DNA of 64,000 bases from Topomyia yanbarensis (Eukaryota > Arthropoda > Insecta > Diptera > Culicidae): contig NC_080671.1 of NCBI RefSeq assembly GCF_030247195.1, forward strand, positions 124,001-188,000. Reading direction: 5' to 3'. Below, piece by piece: positions 45,107 to 57,180 of this stretch. The notes under the pieces were generated by a model, which was not told the DNA's origin, ran no database searches, and was given only the letters and a program-made list of their open reading frames with translations. The position numbers and the translations under genes were made by a program. Position 1 is the stretch's first letter. Every line of letters begins with the position of its first letter.

Positions 45107-45204
45107 TGATTTGCTGTAAACAATTTTCCCGAATTTCTCATCCTAATGTCAGTGTTAGCTCCAGCTCTGTTTCTCGCCATCACGCTGTCAGCGGTCTAAC
45201 TCAA
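45107..45204 (+). repeat. coding-like module, diverged copy B
   Basis: Aligns without gaps over 32 codons to the copies at 38441 and 45576: L-I-C-C-K, S-R-I-S-H-P, V-S, V-S and V-S-G-L are kept. Compared with the 45576 copy, all eight codons that differ only at the third base are synonymous (codons 2, 5, 8, 9, 10, 11, 28 and 30), although amino-acid changes occur elsewhere. That pattern is expected of a protein-coding sequence under constraint rather than decaying noncoding repeat. Here the frame is open from 45025 to 45270. The family is not recognised. Confidence 0.65.
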
Positions 45205-45568
45205 CATTTACAACCTGTACCAAACTGTACTTTTTTACAAAAATATGGTATCCGTATGGTACAGAATCTGTAATACTCGAAAAATCTGTACCTTTCTAGA
45301 TAAATATATACTTGTGGCATCGCTGCTACACACTTTTCAGATCTGCGTACCGAGAAGCAAATACTAATCAGTTACTCAGCAGCCAATTTAAAAAAAAATT
45401 CTAAAATAAATTTAAAAATAAGTAGACTGTTAGAGAAAACAACTCAAATGCTGTTAAGACCGACGATGGCGAGATTGTATACGTATACGTCATTAACCCA
45501 TGATAACCCATGATGTCAGAGTGAAAGCCGAGCGGATCTGCACCGGCTACCTGCTTTTACTCTGACAG
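45205..45568. other. spacer between module copies
   Basis: AT-rich. The end (45470-45568) has TATACGTATACG, a duplicated ACCCATGAT and GAAAGCCGAGCGGAT, followed by TTTTACTCTGACAG directly before module A. That last sequence looks like a splice acceptor. Confidence 0.4.
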
Positions 45569-45670
45569 GTTCCATTTGATATGCTGTAAGAAGGTTTCTC
45601 GCATCTCGCATCCTACTGTCAGTACCAGCCCCTACACAGTTTCTCACCGCCACTATGTAAGCGGCCTATC
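45569..45670 (+). repeat. 102-bp coding-like module, copy A
   Basis: 96% identical to the copy at 38434-38535. The frame from 45576 reads L-I-C-C-K-K-V-S-R-I-S-H-P and passes without a stop into the LINE RT that begins at 45671, making a 363-codon chimeric open frame. The LINE therefore inserted at, or was joined to, the end of this module. Confidence 0.8.
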
Positions 45671-46667
45671 TCTAAAAGCGGTCTTTGATTGTGTTGATCA
45701 TTCTCTGTTGTTGGCAAAAATTAAGCGGCTAGGTGCATCGCCTAATTTAATCGAATGGCTTGAATCGTACCTCAGAAACCGTTCTCTTTTTGTGAAATTA
45801 GGAAACAATGAGTCATATACCTTCATCAACTTTTCGGGAGTGCCGCAAGGAAGTAATCTTGGGCCGTTGCTGTTTACCTTGTTCTTCAATGATGTTTGCT
45901 ATGTTATTCCGGCTAGATGCAAAGTTATCTACGCTGACGACCTCAAACTGTTTCTCATTATACGATCCACAACAGACTGTATTGAGGTGCAGAGAAAACT
46001 AGATGCCTTCTGCAACTGGTGTACTAGGCATTTATTGACTATCAGTGTCTCTAAATGCTCTGTGATTTCCTTCACTTGCAAAAGAAACCCAATCGCATGG
46101 AACTACACCATCAATGGGGAATCACTCAAAAGAGTGTCAGTTGTCACAGATTTTGGTATTCAGCTGGATTCTCAACTACTTTTTAGAGATCACTATTCCC
46201 ACATTATAGCACAGGCAAACAGAAACCTTGGTTTTATTGTGCGAATTGCTAAAGAATTTACTGATCCATACTGCATTCGAGCGTTGTACTTTTCGCTTGT
46301 CCGTTCTGTTCTAGAAACTAATTGTATCATCTGGTGCCCTTACACTGAAATTTGGATTAACAGAATTGAAGCAGTCCAAGCGAGGTTCATTCGTTATGCT
46401 CTTAGATCTTTGCCGTGGCGTAACCCATCGGATCAGCCACCGTACGTTGATCGTTGTCGTTTATTGGATATGGATACCCTAGCCAAAAGACGAGATATAT
46501 CCAGAGCCGTCTTTGTTGGAAATCTTTTAACTGGTCAAATCGATGCTCCTTATATTCTCTCACAGATCAATGTAAATGTGCTCCCTAGAAGTCTAAGATC
46601 ATGGGCTTTTTTGAGACTTGACTTTCAGCGAACTGAATATGGCCAGAACGAACCTATAAGGGTATGA
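45671..46667 (+). pseudogene. CR1-like reverse transcriptase, 5'-truncated
   Basis: Begins inside RT at KAVFDCVDHSLLLAKIKRLG, then LIEWLESYL, FSGVPQGSNLGPLLF (~45835), the catalytic YADDLKLF (~45938), NWCTRHLLTISVSKCSVISF, and the C-terminal thumb/connection LVRSVLETNCIIW and IEAVQARFIRYALRSLPW. The frame is open to 46667, where the usual C-terminal ~30 residues are cut by an early TGA and continue in broken form. There is no endonuclease and no RNase H. The catalytic box is intact, unlike the FDDD of the copy at 8545. It cannot work alone because the palm and fingers start is missing. Confidence 0.9.
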
Positions 46668-46891
46668 TATATTTAACAGATTTTATGATTATTTCGACTT
46701 TTGTGAATCTAGTAATGCTTTTAAAAATAGACTATAAGATGTGATTTGTAATGTGTTAAGTAGAAACTAAGATGTACTGATGTGTAATGTAAGGTTGTGT
46801 AATTGATGTGTGATTTAAGGATAATGTACTTTGTCACTATAATTTTGTAAAGCACTGTCTGTACTGTCGCAAAAGATGGCTGGGTTTTTCC

Positions 46892-46921
46892 GCCCATTTG
46901 AGGATAGTTCCTCAAATGGGC
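46892..46921 (+). promoter_or_regulatory. 3'-UTR stem-loop of CR1-like LINE
   Basis: GCCCATTTGAGGA pairs perfectly with TCCTCAAATGGGC around the loop TAGT. 3' stem-loops of CR1/L2-type LINEs are known binding sites for the cognate RT, so this is probably its recognition element. Confidence 0.75.
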
Positions 46922-47255
46922 TTTTCCCGCCCAACAAATTTCATGGAGACCATCATAGGTCAGTTGAAAAATAAAGTAAACAATATTAATAATATTAATA
47001 AAGTATTACTAACTTCAAAGTAACCGGTAAAATTCAAAGAAATTTTTCTGAACACCAAAAATGATTTTAGTAACTTTCAAGGTATACTATCTAGAGCAAT
47101 GATGACACGAGACCGTTTCTCCGTTGGGATTTTATCAAATCCGCCATTAATTTTGGCCAACACACGCAGGATTAATTTGCGAACCGAATCAGTAACTCGG
47201 CCCATACTTACAAAATGATGTACATTTTGGCTGCTACTAATATGTTGCCAAAATA

Positions 47256-47375
47256 TTTGGTAAATCGATTGTCTTGTACGCAGCTCACCTCGGCTCGATT
47301 CCAAACCCCACACATAGGGTAAGACATTTTTCTAAACCGAAGAATGAGTCGAATGACGCTAAGGTAAAACTTGGC
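47256..47375 (+). mobile_element. diverged tRNA-derived SINE
   Basis: Matches the SINE at 32353 through TTTGGTAAATCGATTG, CTTGTACGCAGC, CACATAGGGT and CGAATGACxxTAAGGT, with the B box mutated (GGCTCGATTCC). The first ~15 bp and the A-tail are lost. Confidence 0.8.
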
Positions 47376-49433
47376 GTTCAGTTTATAAACTGAACAGTGT
47401 TTATTCGAGTAGATCCGTTCTCTCGAAATAATCAATGGTATGTAGCGGGAAAGCATTAGGAGTGTTGAATCCCTTAGGTATCGAAAAGCGATTCATCTTA
47501 TCTCCGAATAACATGGGGAATGTACAAAGCAAACCAATATATTCTGATTCCTGATAGGTTGTGCAAATCGTAAAGCGGAAAATGGTTTCTAGTTGAAGTT
47601 TTCTTAATTTTATCTAACACCCTACCCGGAGAAAAAACGAATTATCTTTAAAATCGGTTTGTAAACAAAGAACATGTCGTCTATTTAAAATACATTTGAG
47701 GAATTGAAATTATCTTTTCTTTACCGCAAACGACATTATGAATATCAATTGTGTTCAGAAGAGGAAACTATTTTATATGAAAACAAAATATTGAAATAGG
47801 AATATTTAAATATATCAGTACCCCCAATATGGTGAGAATTGGCCACAGTTCAAAAGGTATCTCGAATAGAAATCATGCATACGAACACCTTTCTCTCCAT
47901 AATTAACGCTTCAAGATACCCTACCATCGAAAATAATACTCGGGAAGCGCATCCAACACCGTTGTGCCCCTCCCTTTAGCCCCACCCAAATCGGATGTAT
48001 TTCTACCGCAGCGAACGTTTTCCAGTGGTAAAATGAAGAACTACTCGTTCTGGAGCGGTTTTTGCAGCACGGAACACATCAGCACCGATGCGATGCCCCG
48101 GGAATATCGGCGAGCGCTGCCAACTAGATGTGTTATCTTTCGTTCGAATAAAAAATGCATTACACCAGCTGGCAGTTGCCTTGCATTCATGCTTGCGTGC
48201 ATCGAAGCAGCTTGTCATCTCTTGCATTCCCGCTACCAATCTCCGCTTCAGCCGCTGTGGTGCAGTCAGTGGTGGTGGTAACCTGCGTCGTGGGAAAGCT
48301 GAAGGATTTCGTTTCAATAAATATTTAATTTGCTCGCTGGGAATTGCAAAATGAAGAGTTTTTGATTCCATGTTCACGGTCGTGTTTGCAGTGCATAACT
48401 TTGTCGATATTTTCTTATTTGATAGATCGGCTTTTGGTGCCAGTTTGTTTCTAGTTTTATAGTTCATTTAGACGGTAGAAGTTGTATTACTAATCACAAC
48501 TGATTGTTAATTTTTTTTGCTAACAAAAATTACCCCTGTACCAAACAATGTTTCGCCATTGAAAGAGAAAGGTTACAAACAAAGCTACACGCTACCTCCC
48601 CGCGAAAGAAGTTCCTGCTATTCGCTTTCCGAATCATGCAGCCTCTTCCGTATCGTTTGGATCCGTTCGAAAGGTGGTAACCCATTACAATTAGCGCCGA
48701 AATTAGCATCGGATAAAGGGTAAAACTTGAGCTAATTAGATTATCTAATTTTCCCCAATCCCAACGGTCTAATTGGAGATGGGTTTTCACGGCATTGAGG
48801 CGAATTTGCTCACACCTGTCTGTCTGTCTGTCGGTCGGTCGGTCGGTCGGAGCAGGCTGTGAGAAAGTTGTGTGCTGCTGTTGCTCCAGGCTACGAGTCA
48901 CTTGTGCCCGATAAATGTTATCAAGCCGAAACGGTCCTAGGGCGGCATGTGTTAGCGGAGTCGCTAGAAGTAGGTCGGAAAATTTTGCTTTCTAGGAAGT
49001 GTTAGTTTATTGTTAATCCATAGCAGATTTGCTTTGTTTTACGAAAGGATTTATGCTCATATTTAGAGAAATAGATAAAAGTTGCCCATAAATATTTATT
49101 AAACCGAGTTGGTTATCTGCAGTTTTTTCATCACATTCTCGGAAATGGCGAACATTTTTTGGTAATCTGTGTATTTGGAAAAGTGTAGTATGTTTCCTGC
49201 ATTCGTTTATCTTTGTGAAACAAGATTATCTGAATCTTTCTGCATGGGGTTGGGGTTTGAACATACGAAAACTGCGTACCAGTTGGGTATGCTGCTACGT
49301 CTTGCCCCTGTGAGAGCTAAATGGTTTTATTTTCAAACTTATTTTGTAAACGTTGGAGAACAATAATTTCGCGCATGTTTTAGATACAGAATAAAATAAA
49401 AGAAGACCTATAAAAGTTGTAGCTGGAGCTAGT
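47376..49433. other. no supported gene
   Basis: Frames of 65-154 codons on both strands around 47960-48470 and 48517-48901 overlap each other antiparallel and lack motifs. A short GTCT/GGTC stretch (48820-48850, CTGTCTGTCTGTCGGTCGGT) is simple sequence. Nothing supports a real gene. Confidence 0.5.
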
Positions 49434-52400
49434 TTTCTCGTTTCTCGTTTCTCGTTTCTCGTTTCTCGTTTCTCGTTTCTCGGTTCTCGGTTCTCGGTTC
49501 TCGGTTCTCGGTTCTCGGTTCTCGTTTCTCGTTTCTCGTTTCTCGTTTCTCGTTTCTCGTTTCTCGTTTCTCGTTTCTCGTTTCTCGTTTCTCGTTTCTC
49601 GTTTCTCGTTTCTCGTTTCTCGTTTCTCGTTTCTCGTTTCTCGTTTCTCGTTTCTCGTTTCTCGTTTCTCGTTTCTCGTTTCTCGTTTCTCGTTTCTCGT
49701 TTCTCGTTTCTCGTTTCTCGTTTCTCGTTTCTCGTTTCTCGTTTCTCGTTTCTCGTTTCTCGTTTCTCGTTTCTCGTTTCTCGTTTCTCGTTTCTCGTTT
49801 CTCGTTTCTCGTTTCTCGTTTCTCGTTTCTCGTTTCTCGTTTCTCGTTTCTCGTTTCTCGTTTCTCGTTTCTCGTTTCTCGTTTCTCGTTTCTCGTTTCT
49901 CGTTTCTCGTTTCTCGTTTCTCGTTTCTCGTTTCTCGTTTCTCGTTTCTCGTTTCTCGTTTCTCGTTTCTCGTTTCTCGTTTCTCGTTTCTCGTTTCTCG
50001 TTTCTCGTTTCTCGTTTCTCGTTTCTCGTTTCTCGTTTCTCGTTTCTCGTTTCTCGTTTCTCGTTTCTCGTTTCTCGTTTCTCGTTTCTCGTTTCTCGTT
50101 TCTCGTTTCTCGTTTCTCGTTTCTCGTTTCTCGTTTCTCGTTTCTCGTTTCTCGTTTCTCGTTTCTCGTTTCTCGTTTCTCGTTTCTCGTTTCTCGTTTC
50201 TCGTTTCTCGTTTCTCGTTTCTCGTTTCTCGTTTCTCGTTTCTCGTTTCTCGTTTCTCGTTTCTCGTTTCTCGTTTCTCGTTTCTCGTTTCTCGTTTCTC
50301 GTTTCTCGTTTCTCGTTTCTCGTTTCTCGTTTCTCGTTTCTCGTTTCTCGTTTCTCGTTTCTCGTTTCTCGTTTCTCGTTTCTCGTTTCTCGTTTCTCGT
50401 TTCTCGTTTCTCGTTTCTCGTTTCTCGTTTCTCGTTTCTCGTTTCTCGTTTCTCGTTTCTCGTTTCTCGTTTCTCGTTTCTCGTTTCTCGTTTCTCGTTT
50501 CTCGTTTCTCGTTTCTCGTTTCTCGTTTCTCGTTTCTCGTTTCTCGTTTCTCGTTTCTCGTTTCTCGTTTCTCGTTTCTCGTTTCTCGTTTCTCGTTTCT
50601 CGTTTCTCGTTTCTCGTTTCTCGTTTCTCGTTTCTCGTTTCTCGTTTCTCGTTTCTCGTTTCTCGTTTCTCGTTTCTCGTTTCTCGTTTCTCGTTTCTCG
50701 TTTCTCGTTTCTCGTTTCTCGTTTCTCGTTTCTCGTTTCTCGTTTCTCGTTTCTCGTTTCTCGTTTCTCGTTTCTCGTTTCTCGTTTCTCGTTTCTCGTT
50801 TCTCGTTTCTCGTTTCTCGTTTCTCGTTTCTCGTTTCTCGTTTCTCGTTTCTCGTTTCTCGTTTCTCGTTTCTCGTTTCTCGTTTCTCGTTTCTCGTTTC
50901 TCGTTTCTCGTTTCTCGTTTCTCGTTTCTCGTTTCTCGTTTCTCGTTTCTCGTTTCTCGTTTCTCGTTTCTCGTTTCTCGTTTCTCGTTTCTCGTTTCTC
51001 GTTTCTCGTTTCTCGTTTCTCGTTTCTCGTTTCTCGTTTCTCGTTTCTCGTTTCTCGTTTCTCGTTTCTCGTTTCTCGTTTCTCGTTTCTCGTTTCTCGT
51101 TTCTCGTTTCTCGTTTCTCGTTTCTCGTTTCTCGTTTCTCGTTTCTCGTTTCTCGTTTCTCGTTTCTCGTTTCTCGTTTCTCGTTTCTCGTTTCTCGTTT
51201 CTCGTTTCTCGTTTCTCGTTTCTCGTTTCTCGTTTCTCGTTTCTCGTTTCTCGTTTCTCGTTTCTCGTTTCTCGTTTCTCGTTTCTCGTTTCTCGTTTCT
51301 CGTTTCTCGTTTCTCGTTTCTCGTTTCTCGTTTCTCGTTTCTCGTTTCTCGTTTCTCGTTTCTCGTTTCTCGTTTCTCGTTTCTCGTTTCTCGTTTCTCG
51401 TTTCTCGTTTCTCGTTTCTCGTTTCTCGTTTCTCGTTTCTCGTTTCTCGTTTCTCGTTTCTCGTTTCTCGTTTCTCGTTTCTCGTTTCTCGTTTCTCGTT
51501 TCTCGTTTCTCGTTTCTCGTTTCTCGTTTCTCGTTTCTCGTTTCTCGTTTCTCGTTTCTCGTTTCTCGTTTCTCGTTTCTCGTTTCTCGTTTCTCGTTTC
51601 TCGTTTCTCGTTTCTCGTTTCTCGTTTCTCGTTTCTCGTTTCTCGTTTCTCGTTTCTCGTTTCTCGTTTCTCGTTTCTCGTTTCTCGTTTCTCGTTTCTC
51701 GTTTCTCGTTTCTCGTTTCTCGTTTCTCGTTTCTCGTTTCTCGTTTCTCGTTTCTCGTTTCTCGTTTCTCGTTTCTCGTTTCTCGTTTCTCGTTTCTCGT
51801 TTCTCGTTTCTCGTTTCTCGTTTCTCGTTTCTCGTTTCTCGTTTCTCGTTTCTCGTTTCTCGTTTCTCGTTTCTCGTTTCTCGTTTCTCGTTTCTCGTTT
51901 CTCGTTTCTCGTTTCTCGTTTCTCGTTTCTCGTTTCTCGTTTCTCGTTTCTCGTTTCTCGTTTCTCGTTTCTCGTTTCTCGTTTCTCGTTTCTCGTTTCT
52001 CGTTTCTCGTTTCTCGTTTCTCGTTTCTCGTTTCTCGTTTCTCGTTTCTCGTTTCTCGTTTCTCGTTTCTCGTTTCTCGTTTCTCGTTTCTCGTTTCTCG
52101 TTTCTCGTTTCTCGTTTCTCGTTTCTCGTTTCTCGTTTCTCGTTTCTCGTTTCTCGTTTCTCGTTTCTCGTTTCTCGTTTCTCGTTTCTCGTTTCTCGTT
52201 TCTCGTTTCTCGTTTCTCGTTTCTCGTTTCTCGTTTCTCGTTTCTCGTTTCTCGTTTCTCGTTTCTCGTTTCTCGTTTCTCGTTTCTCGTTTCTCGTTTC
52301 TCGTTTCTCGTTTCTCGTTTCTCGTTTCTCGTTTCTCGTTTCTCGTTTCTCGTTTCTCGTTTCTCGTTTCTCGTTTCTCGTTTCTCGTTTCTCGTTTCTC

Positions 52401-55400
52401 GTTTCTCGTTTCTCGTTTCTCGTTTCTCGTTTCTCGTTTCTCGTTTCTCGTTTCTCGTTTCTCGTTTCTCGTTTCTCGTTTCTCGTTTCTCGTTTCTCGT
52501 TTCTCGTTTCTCGTTTCTCGTTTCTCGTTTCTCGTTTCTCGTTTCTCGTTTCTCGTTTCTCGTTTCTCGTTTCTCGTTTCTCGTTTCTCGTTTCTCGTTT
52601 CTCGTTTCTCGTTTCTCGTTTCTCGTTTCTCGTTTCTCGTTTCTCGTTTCTCGTTTCTCGTTTCTCGTTTCTCGTTTCTCGTTTCTCGTTTCTCGTTTCT
52701 CGTTTCTCGTTTCTCGTTTCTCGTTTCTCGTTTCTCGTTTCTCGTTTCTCGTTTCTCGTTTCTCGTTTCTCGTTTCTCGTTTCTCGTTTCTCGTTTCTCG
52801 TTTCTCGTTTCTCGTTTCTCGTTTCTCGTTTCTCGTTTCTCGTTTCTCGTTTCTCGTTTCTCGTTTCTCGTTTCTCGTTTCTCGTTTCTCGTTTCTCGTT
52901 TCTCGTTTCTCGTTTCTCGTTTCTCGTTTCTCGTTTCTCGTTTCTCGTTTCTCGTTTCTCGTTTCTCGTTTCTCGTTTCTCGTTTCTCGTTTCTCGTTTC
53001 TCGTTTCTCGTTTCTCGTTTCTCGTTTCTCGTTTCTCGTTTCTCGTTTCTCGTTTCTCGTTTCTCGTTTCTCGTTTCTCGTTTCTCGTTTCTCGTTTCTC
53101 GTTTCTCGTTTCTCGTTTCTCGTTTCTCGTTTCTCGTTTCTCGTTTCTCGTTTCTCGTTTCTCGTTTCTCGTTTCTCGTTTCTCGTTTCTCGTTTCTCGT
53201 TTCTCGTTTCTCGTTTCTCGTTTCTCGTTTCTCGTTTCTCGTTTCTCGTTTCTCGTTTCTCGTTTCTCGTTTCTCGTTTCTCGTTTCTCGTTTCTCGTTT
53301 CTCGTTTCTCGTTTCTCGTTTCTCGTTTCTCGTTTCTCGTTTCTCGTTTCTCGTTTCTCGTTTCTCGTTTCTCGTTTCTCGTTTCTCGTTTCTCGTTTCT
53401 CGTTTCTCGTTTCTCGTTTCTCGTTTCTCGTTTCTCGTTTCTCGTTTCTCGTTTCTCGTTTCTCGTTTCTCGTTTCTCGTTTCTCGTTTCTCGTTTCTCG
53501 TTTCTCGTTTCTCGTTTCTCGTTTCTCGTTTCTCGTTTCTCGTTTCTCGTTTCTCGTTTCTCGTTTCTCGTTTCTCGTTTCTCGTTTCTCGTTTCTCGTT
53601 TCTCGTTTCTCGTTTCTCGTTTCTCGTTTCTCGTTTCTCGTTTCTCGTTTCTCGTTTCTCGTTTCTCGTTTCTCGTTTCTCGTTTCTCGTTTCTCGTTTC
53701 TCGTTTCTCGTTTCTCGTTTCTCGTTTCTCGTTTCTCGTTTCTCGTTTCTCGTTTCTCGTTTCTCGTTTCTCGTTTCTCGTTTCTCGTTTCTCGTTTCTC
53801 GTTTCTCGTTTCTCGTTTCTCGTTTCTCGTTTCTCGTTTCTCGTTTCTCGTTTCTCGTTTCTCGTTTCTCGTTTCTCGTTTCTCGTTTCTCGTTTCTCGT
53901 TTCTCGTTTCTCGTTTCTCGTTTCTCGTTTCTCGTTTCTCGTTTCTCGTTTCTCGTTTCTCGTTTCTCGTTTCTCGTTTCTCGTTTCTCGTTTCTCGTTT
54001 CTCGTTTCTCGTTTCTCGTTTCTCGTTTCTCGTTTCTCGTTTCTCGTTTCTCGTTTCTCGTTTCTCGTTTCTCGTTTCTCGTTTCTCGTTTCTCGTTTCT
54101 CGTTTCTCGTTTCTCGTTTCTCGTTTCTCGTTTCTCGTTTCTCGTTTCTCGTTTCTCGTTTCTCGTTTCTCATTTCTCATTTCTCGTTTCTCATTTCTCA
54201 TTTCTCATTTCTCATTTCTCGTTTCTCATTTCTCATTTCTCGTTTCTCATTTCTCATTTCTCATTTCTCATTTCTCATTTCTCATTTCTCGTTTCTCATT
54301 TCTCATTTCTCATTTCTCATTTCTCATTTCTCATTTCTCATTTCTCATTTCTCATTTCTCATTTCTCATTTCTCATTTCTCATTTCTCATTTCTCATTTC
54401 TCATTTCTCATTTCTCATTTCTCATTTCTCATTTCTCATTTCTCATTTCTCATTTCTCATTTCTCATTTCTCATTTCTCATTTCTCATTTCTCATTTCTC
54501 ATTTCTCATTTCTCATTTCTCATTTCTCATTTCTCATTTCTCATTTCTCATTTCTCATTTCTCATTTCTCATTTCTCATTTCTCATTTCTCATTTCTCAT
54601 TTCTCATTTCTCATTTCTCATTTCTCATTTCTCATTTCTCATTTCTCATTTCTCATTTCTCATTTCTCATTTCTCATTTCTCATTTCTCATTTCTCATTT
54701 CTCATTTCTCATTTCTCATTTCTCATTTCTCATTTCTCATTTCTCATTTCTCATTTCTCATTTCTCATTTCTCATTTCTCATTTCTCATTTCTCATTTCT
54801 CATTTCTCATTTCTCATTTCTCATTTCTCATTTCTCATTTCTCATTTCTCATTTCTCATTTCTCATTTCTCATTTCTCATTTCTCATTTCTCATTTCTCA
54901 TTTCTCATTTCTCATTTCTCATTTCTCATTTCTCATTTCTCATTTCTCATTTCTCATTTCTCATTTCTCATTTCTCATTTCTCATTTCTCATTTCTCATT
55001 TCTCATTTCTCATTTCTCATTTCTCATTTCTCATTTCTCATTTCTCATTTCTCATTTCTCATTTCTCATTTCTCATTTCTCATTTCTCATTTCTCATTTC
55101 TCATTTCTCATTTCTCATTTCTCATTTCTCATTTCTCATTTCTCATTTCTCATTTCTCATTTCTCATTTCTCATTTCTCATTTCTCATTTCTCATTTCTC
55201 ATTTCTCATTTCTCATTTCTCATTTCTCATTTCTCATTTCTCATTTCTCATTTCTCATTTCTCATTTCTCATTTCTCATTTCTCATTTCTCATTTCTCAT
55301 TTCTCATTTCTCATTTCTCATTTCTCATTTCTCATTTCTCATTTCTCATTTCTCATTTCTCATTTCTCATTTCTCATTTCTCATTTCTCATTTCTCATTT

Positions 55401-57180
55401 CTCATTTCTCATTTCTCATTTCTCATTTCTCATTTCTCATTTCTCATTTCTCATTTCTCATTTCTCATTTCTCATTTCTCATTTCTCATTTCTCATTTCT
55501 CATTTCTCATTTCTCATTTCTCATTTCTCATTTCTCATTTCTCATTTCTCATTTCTCATTTCTCATTTCTCATTTCTCATTTCTCATTTCTCATTTCTCA
55601 TTTCTCATTTCTCATTTCTCATTTCTCATTTCTCATTTCTCATTTCTCATTTCTCATTTCTCATTTCTCATTTCTCATTTCTCATTTCTCATTTCTCATT
55701 TCTCATTTCTCATTTCTCATTTCTCATTTCTCATTTCTCATTTCTCATTTCTCATTTCTCATTTCTCATTTCTCATTTCTCATTTCTCATTTCTCATTTC
55801 TCATTTCTCATTTCTCATTTCTCATTTCTCATTTCTCATTTCTCATTTCTCATTTCTCATTTCTCATTTCTCATTTCTCATTTCTCATTTCTCATTTCTC
55901 ATTTCTCATTTCTCATTTCTCATTTCTCATTTCTCATTTCTCATTTCTCATTTCTCATTTCTCATTTCTCATTTCTCATTTCTCATTTCTCATTTCTCAT
56001 TTCTCATTTCTCATTTCTCATTTCTCATTTCTCATTTCTCATTTCTCATTTCTCATTTCTCATTTCTCATTTCTCATTTCTCATTTCTCATTTCTCATTT
56101 CTCATTTCTCATTTCTCATTTCTCATTTCTCATTTCTCATTTCTCATTTCTCATTTCTCATTTCTCATTTCTCATTTCTCATTTCTCATTTCTCATTTCT
56201 CATTTCTCATTTCTCATTTCTCATTTCTCATTTCTCATTTCTCATTTCTCATTTCTCATTTCTCATTTCTCATTTCTCATTTCTCATTTCTCATTTCTCA
56301 TTTCTCATTTCTCATTTCTCATTTCTCATTTCTCATTTCTCATTTCTCATTTCTCATTTCTCATTTCTCATTTCTCATTTCTCATTTCTCATTTCTCATT
56401 TCTCATTTCTCATTTCTCATTTCTCATTTCTCATTTCTCATTTCTCATTTCTCATTTCTCATTTCTCATTTCTCATTTCTCATTTCTCATTTCTCATTTC
56501 TCATTTCTCATTTCTCATTTCTCATTTCTCATTTCTCATTTCTCATTTCTCATTTCTCATTTCTCATTTCTCATTTCTCATTTCTCATTTCTCATTTCTC
56601 ATTTCTCATTTCTCATTTCTCATTTCTCATTTCTCATTTCTCATTTCTCATTTCTCATTTCTCATTTCTCATTTCTCATTTCTCATTTCTCATTTCTCAT
56701 TTCTCATTTCTCATTTCTCATTTCTCATTTCTCATTTCTCATTTCTCATTTCTCATTTCTCATTTCTCATTTCTCATTTCTCATTTCTCATTTCTCATTT
56801 CTCATTTCTCATTTCTCATTTCTCATTTCTCATTTCTCATTTCTCATTTCTCATTTCTCATTTCTCATTTCTCATTTCTCATTTCTCATTTCTCATTTCT
56901 CATTTCTCATTTCTCATTTCTCATTTCTCATTTCTCATTTCTCATTTCTCATTTCTCATTTCTCATTTCTCATTTCTCATTTCTCATTTCTCATTTCTCA
57001 TTTCTCATTTCTCATTTCTCATTTCTCATTTCTCATTTCTCATTTCTCATTTCTCATTTCTCATTTCTCATTTCTCATTTCTCATTTCTCATTTCTCATT
57101 TCTCATTTCTCATTTCTCATTTCTCATTTCTCATTTCTCATTTCTCATTTCTCATTTCTCATTTCTCATTTCTCATTTCT
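49434..57180. repeat. 7.7-kb TTTCTCG/TTTCTCA heptanucleotide satellite
   Basis: About 1,100 tandem 7-bp units. Block 1 (49434-54170, ~677 units) is TTTCTCG, apart from six TTCTCGG units at 49482-49523. From 54171 to 54291 G- and A-type units alternate irregularly. From 54292 to 57180 all units are TTTCTCA. I see no indel or other substitution. The bottom strand of block 1 (CGAGAAA) is open in all three frames and gives the heptapeptide RETRNEK, because 7 is not a multiple of 3. The A type puts TGA in every bottom-strand frame. The array ends in degenerate TCTTGTTTTCTTG. Confidence 0.98.

Larger units (their letters stand above)
45671..47002 (+). mobile_element. CR1-like LINE, 3' end with hairpin UTR
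   Basis: 1.3-kb 5'-truncated insertion: partial RT, a 3' UTR of about 330 bp containing a perfect 13-bp stem-loop (46892-46921), and a terminal AATATTAAT-type microsatellite (about 46982-47002). Short tandem repeats at the end replace a poly-A tail, as in CR1/L2-type LINEs. No target duplication was identified. Confidence 0.8.

Noticed and set aside
49380..54201. Two ~1,590-codon minus-strand frames of repeated RETRNEK peptide
   Set aside because: They are frame-independent translations of the 7-bp satellite; length follows from the lack of stop codons in CGAGAAA, not from a gene.
49434..57180. Telomere interpretation of the satellite
   Set aside because: The unit is not TTAGG-like, the array has unique DNA on both sides and Diptera lack short telomerase repeats.
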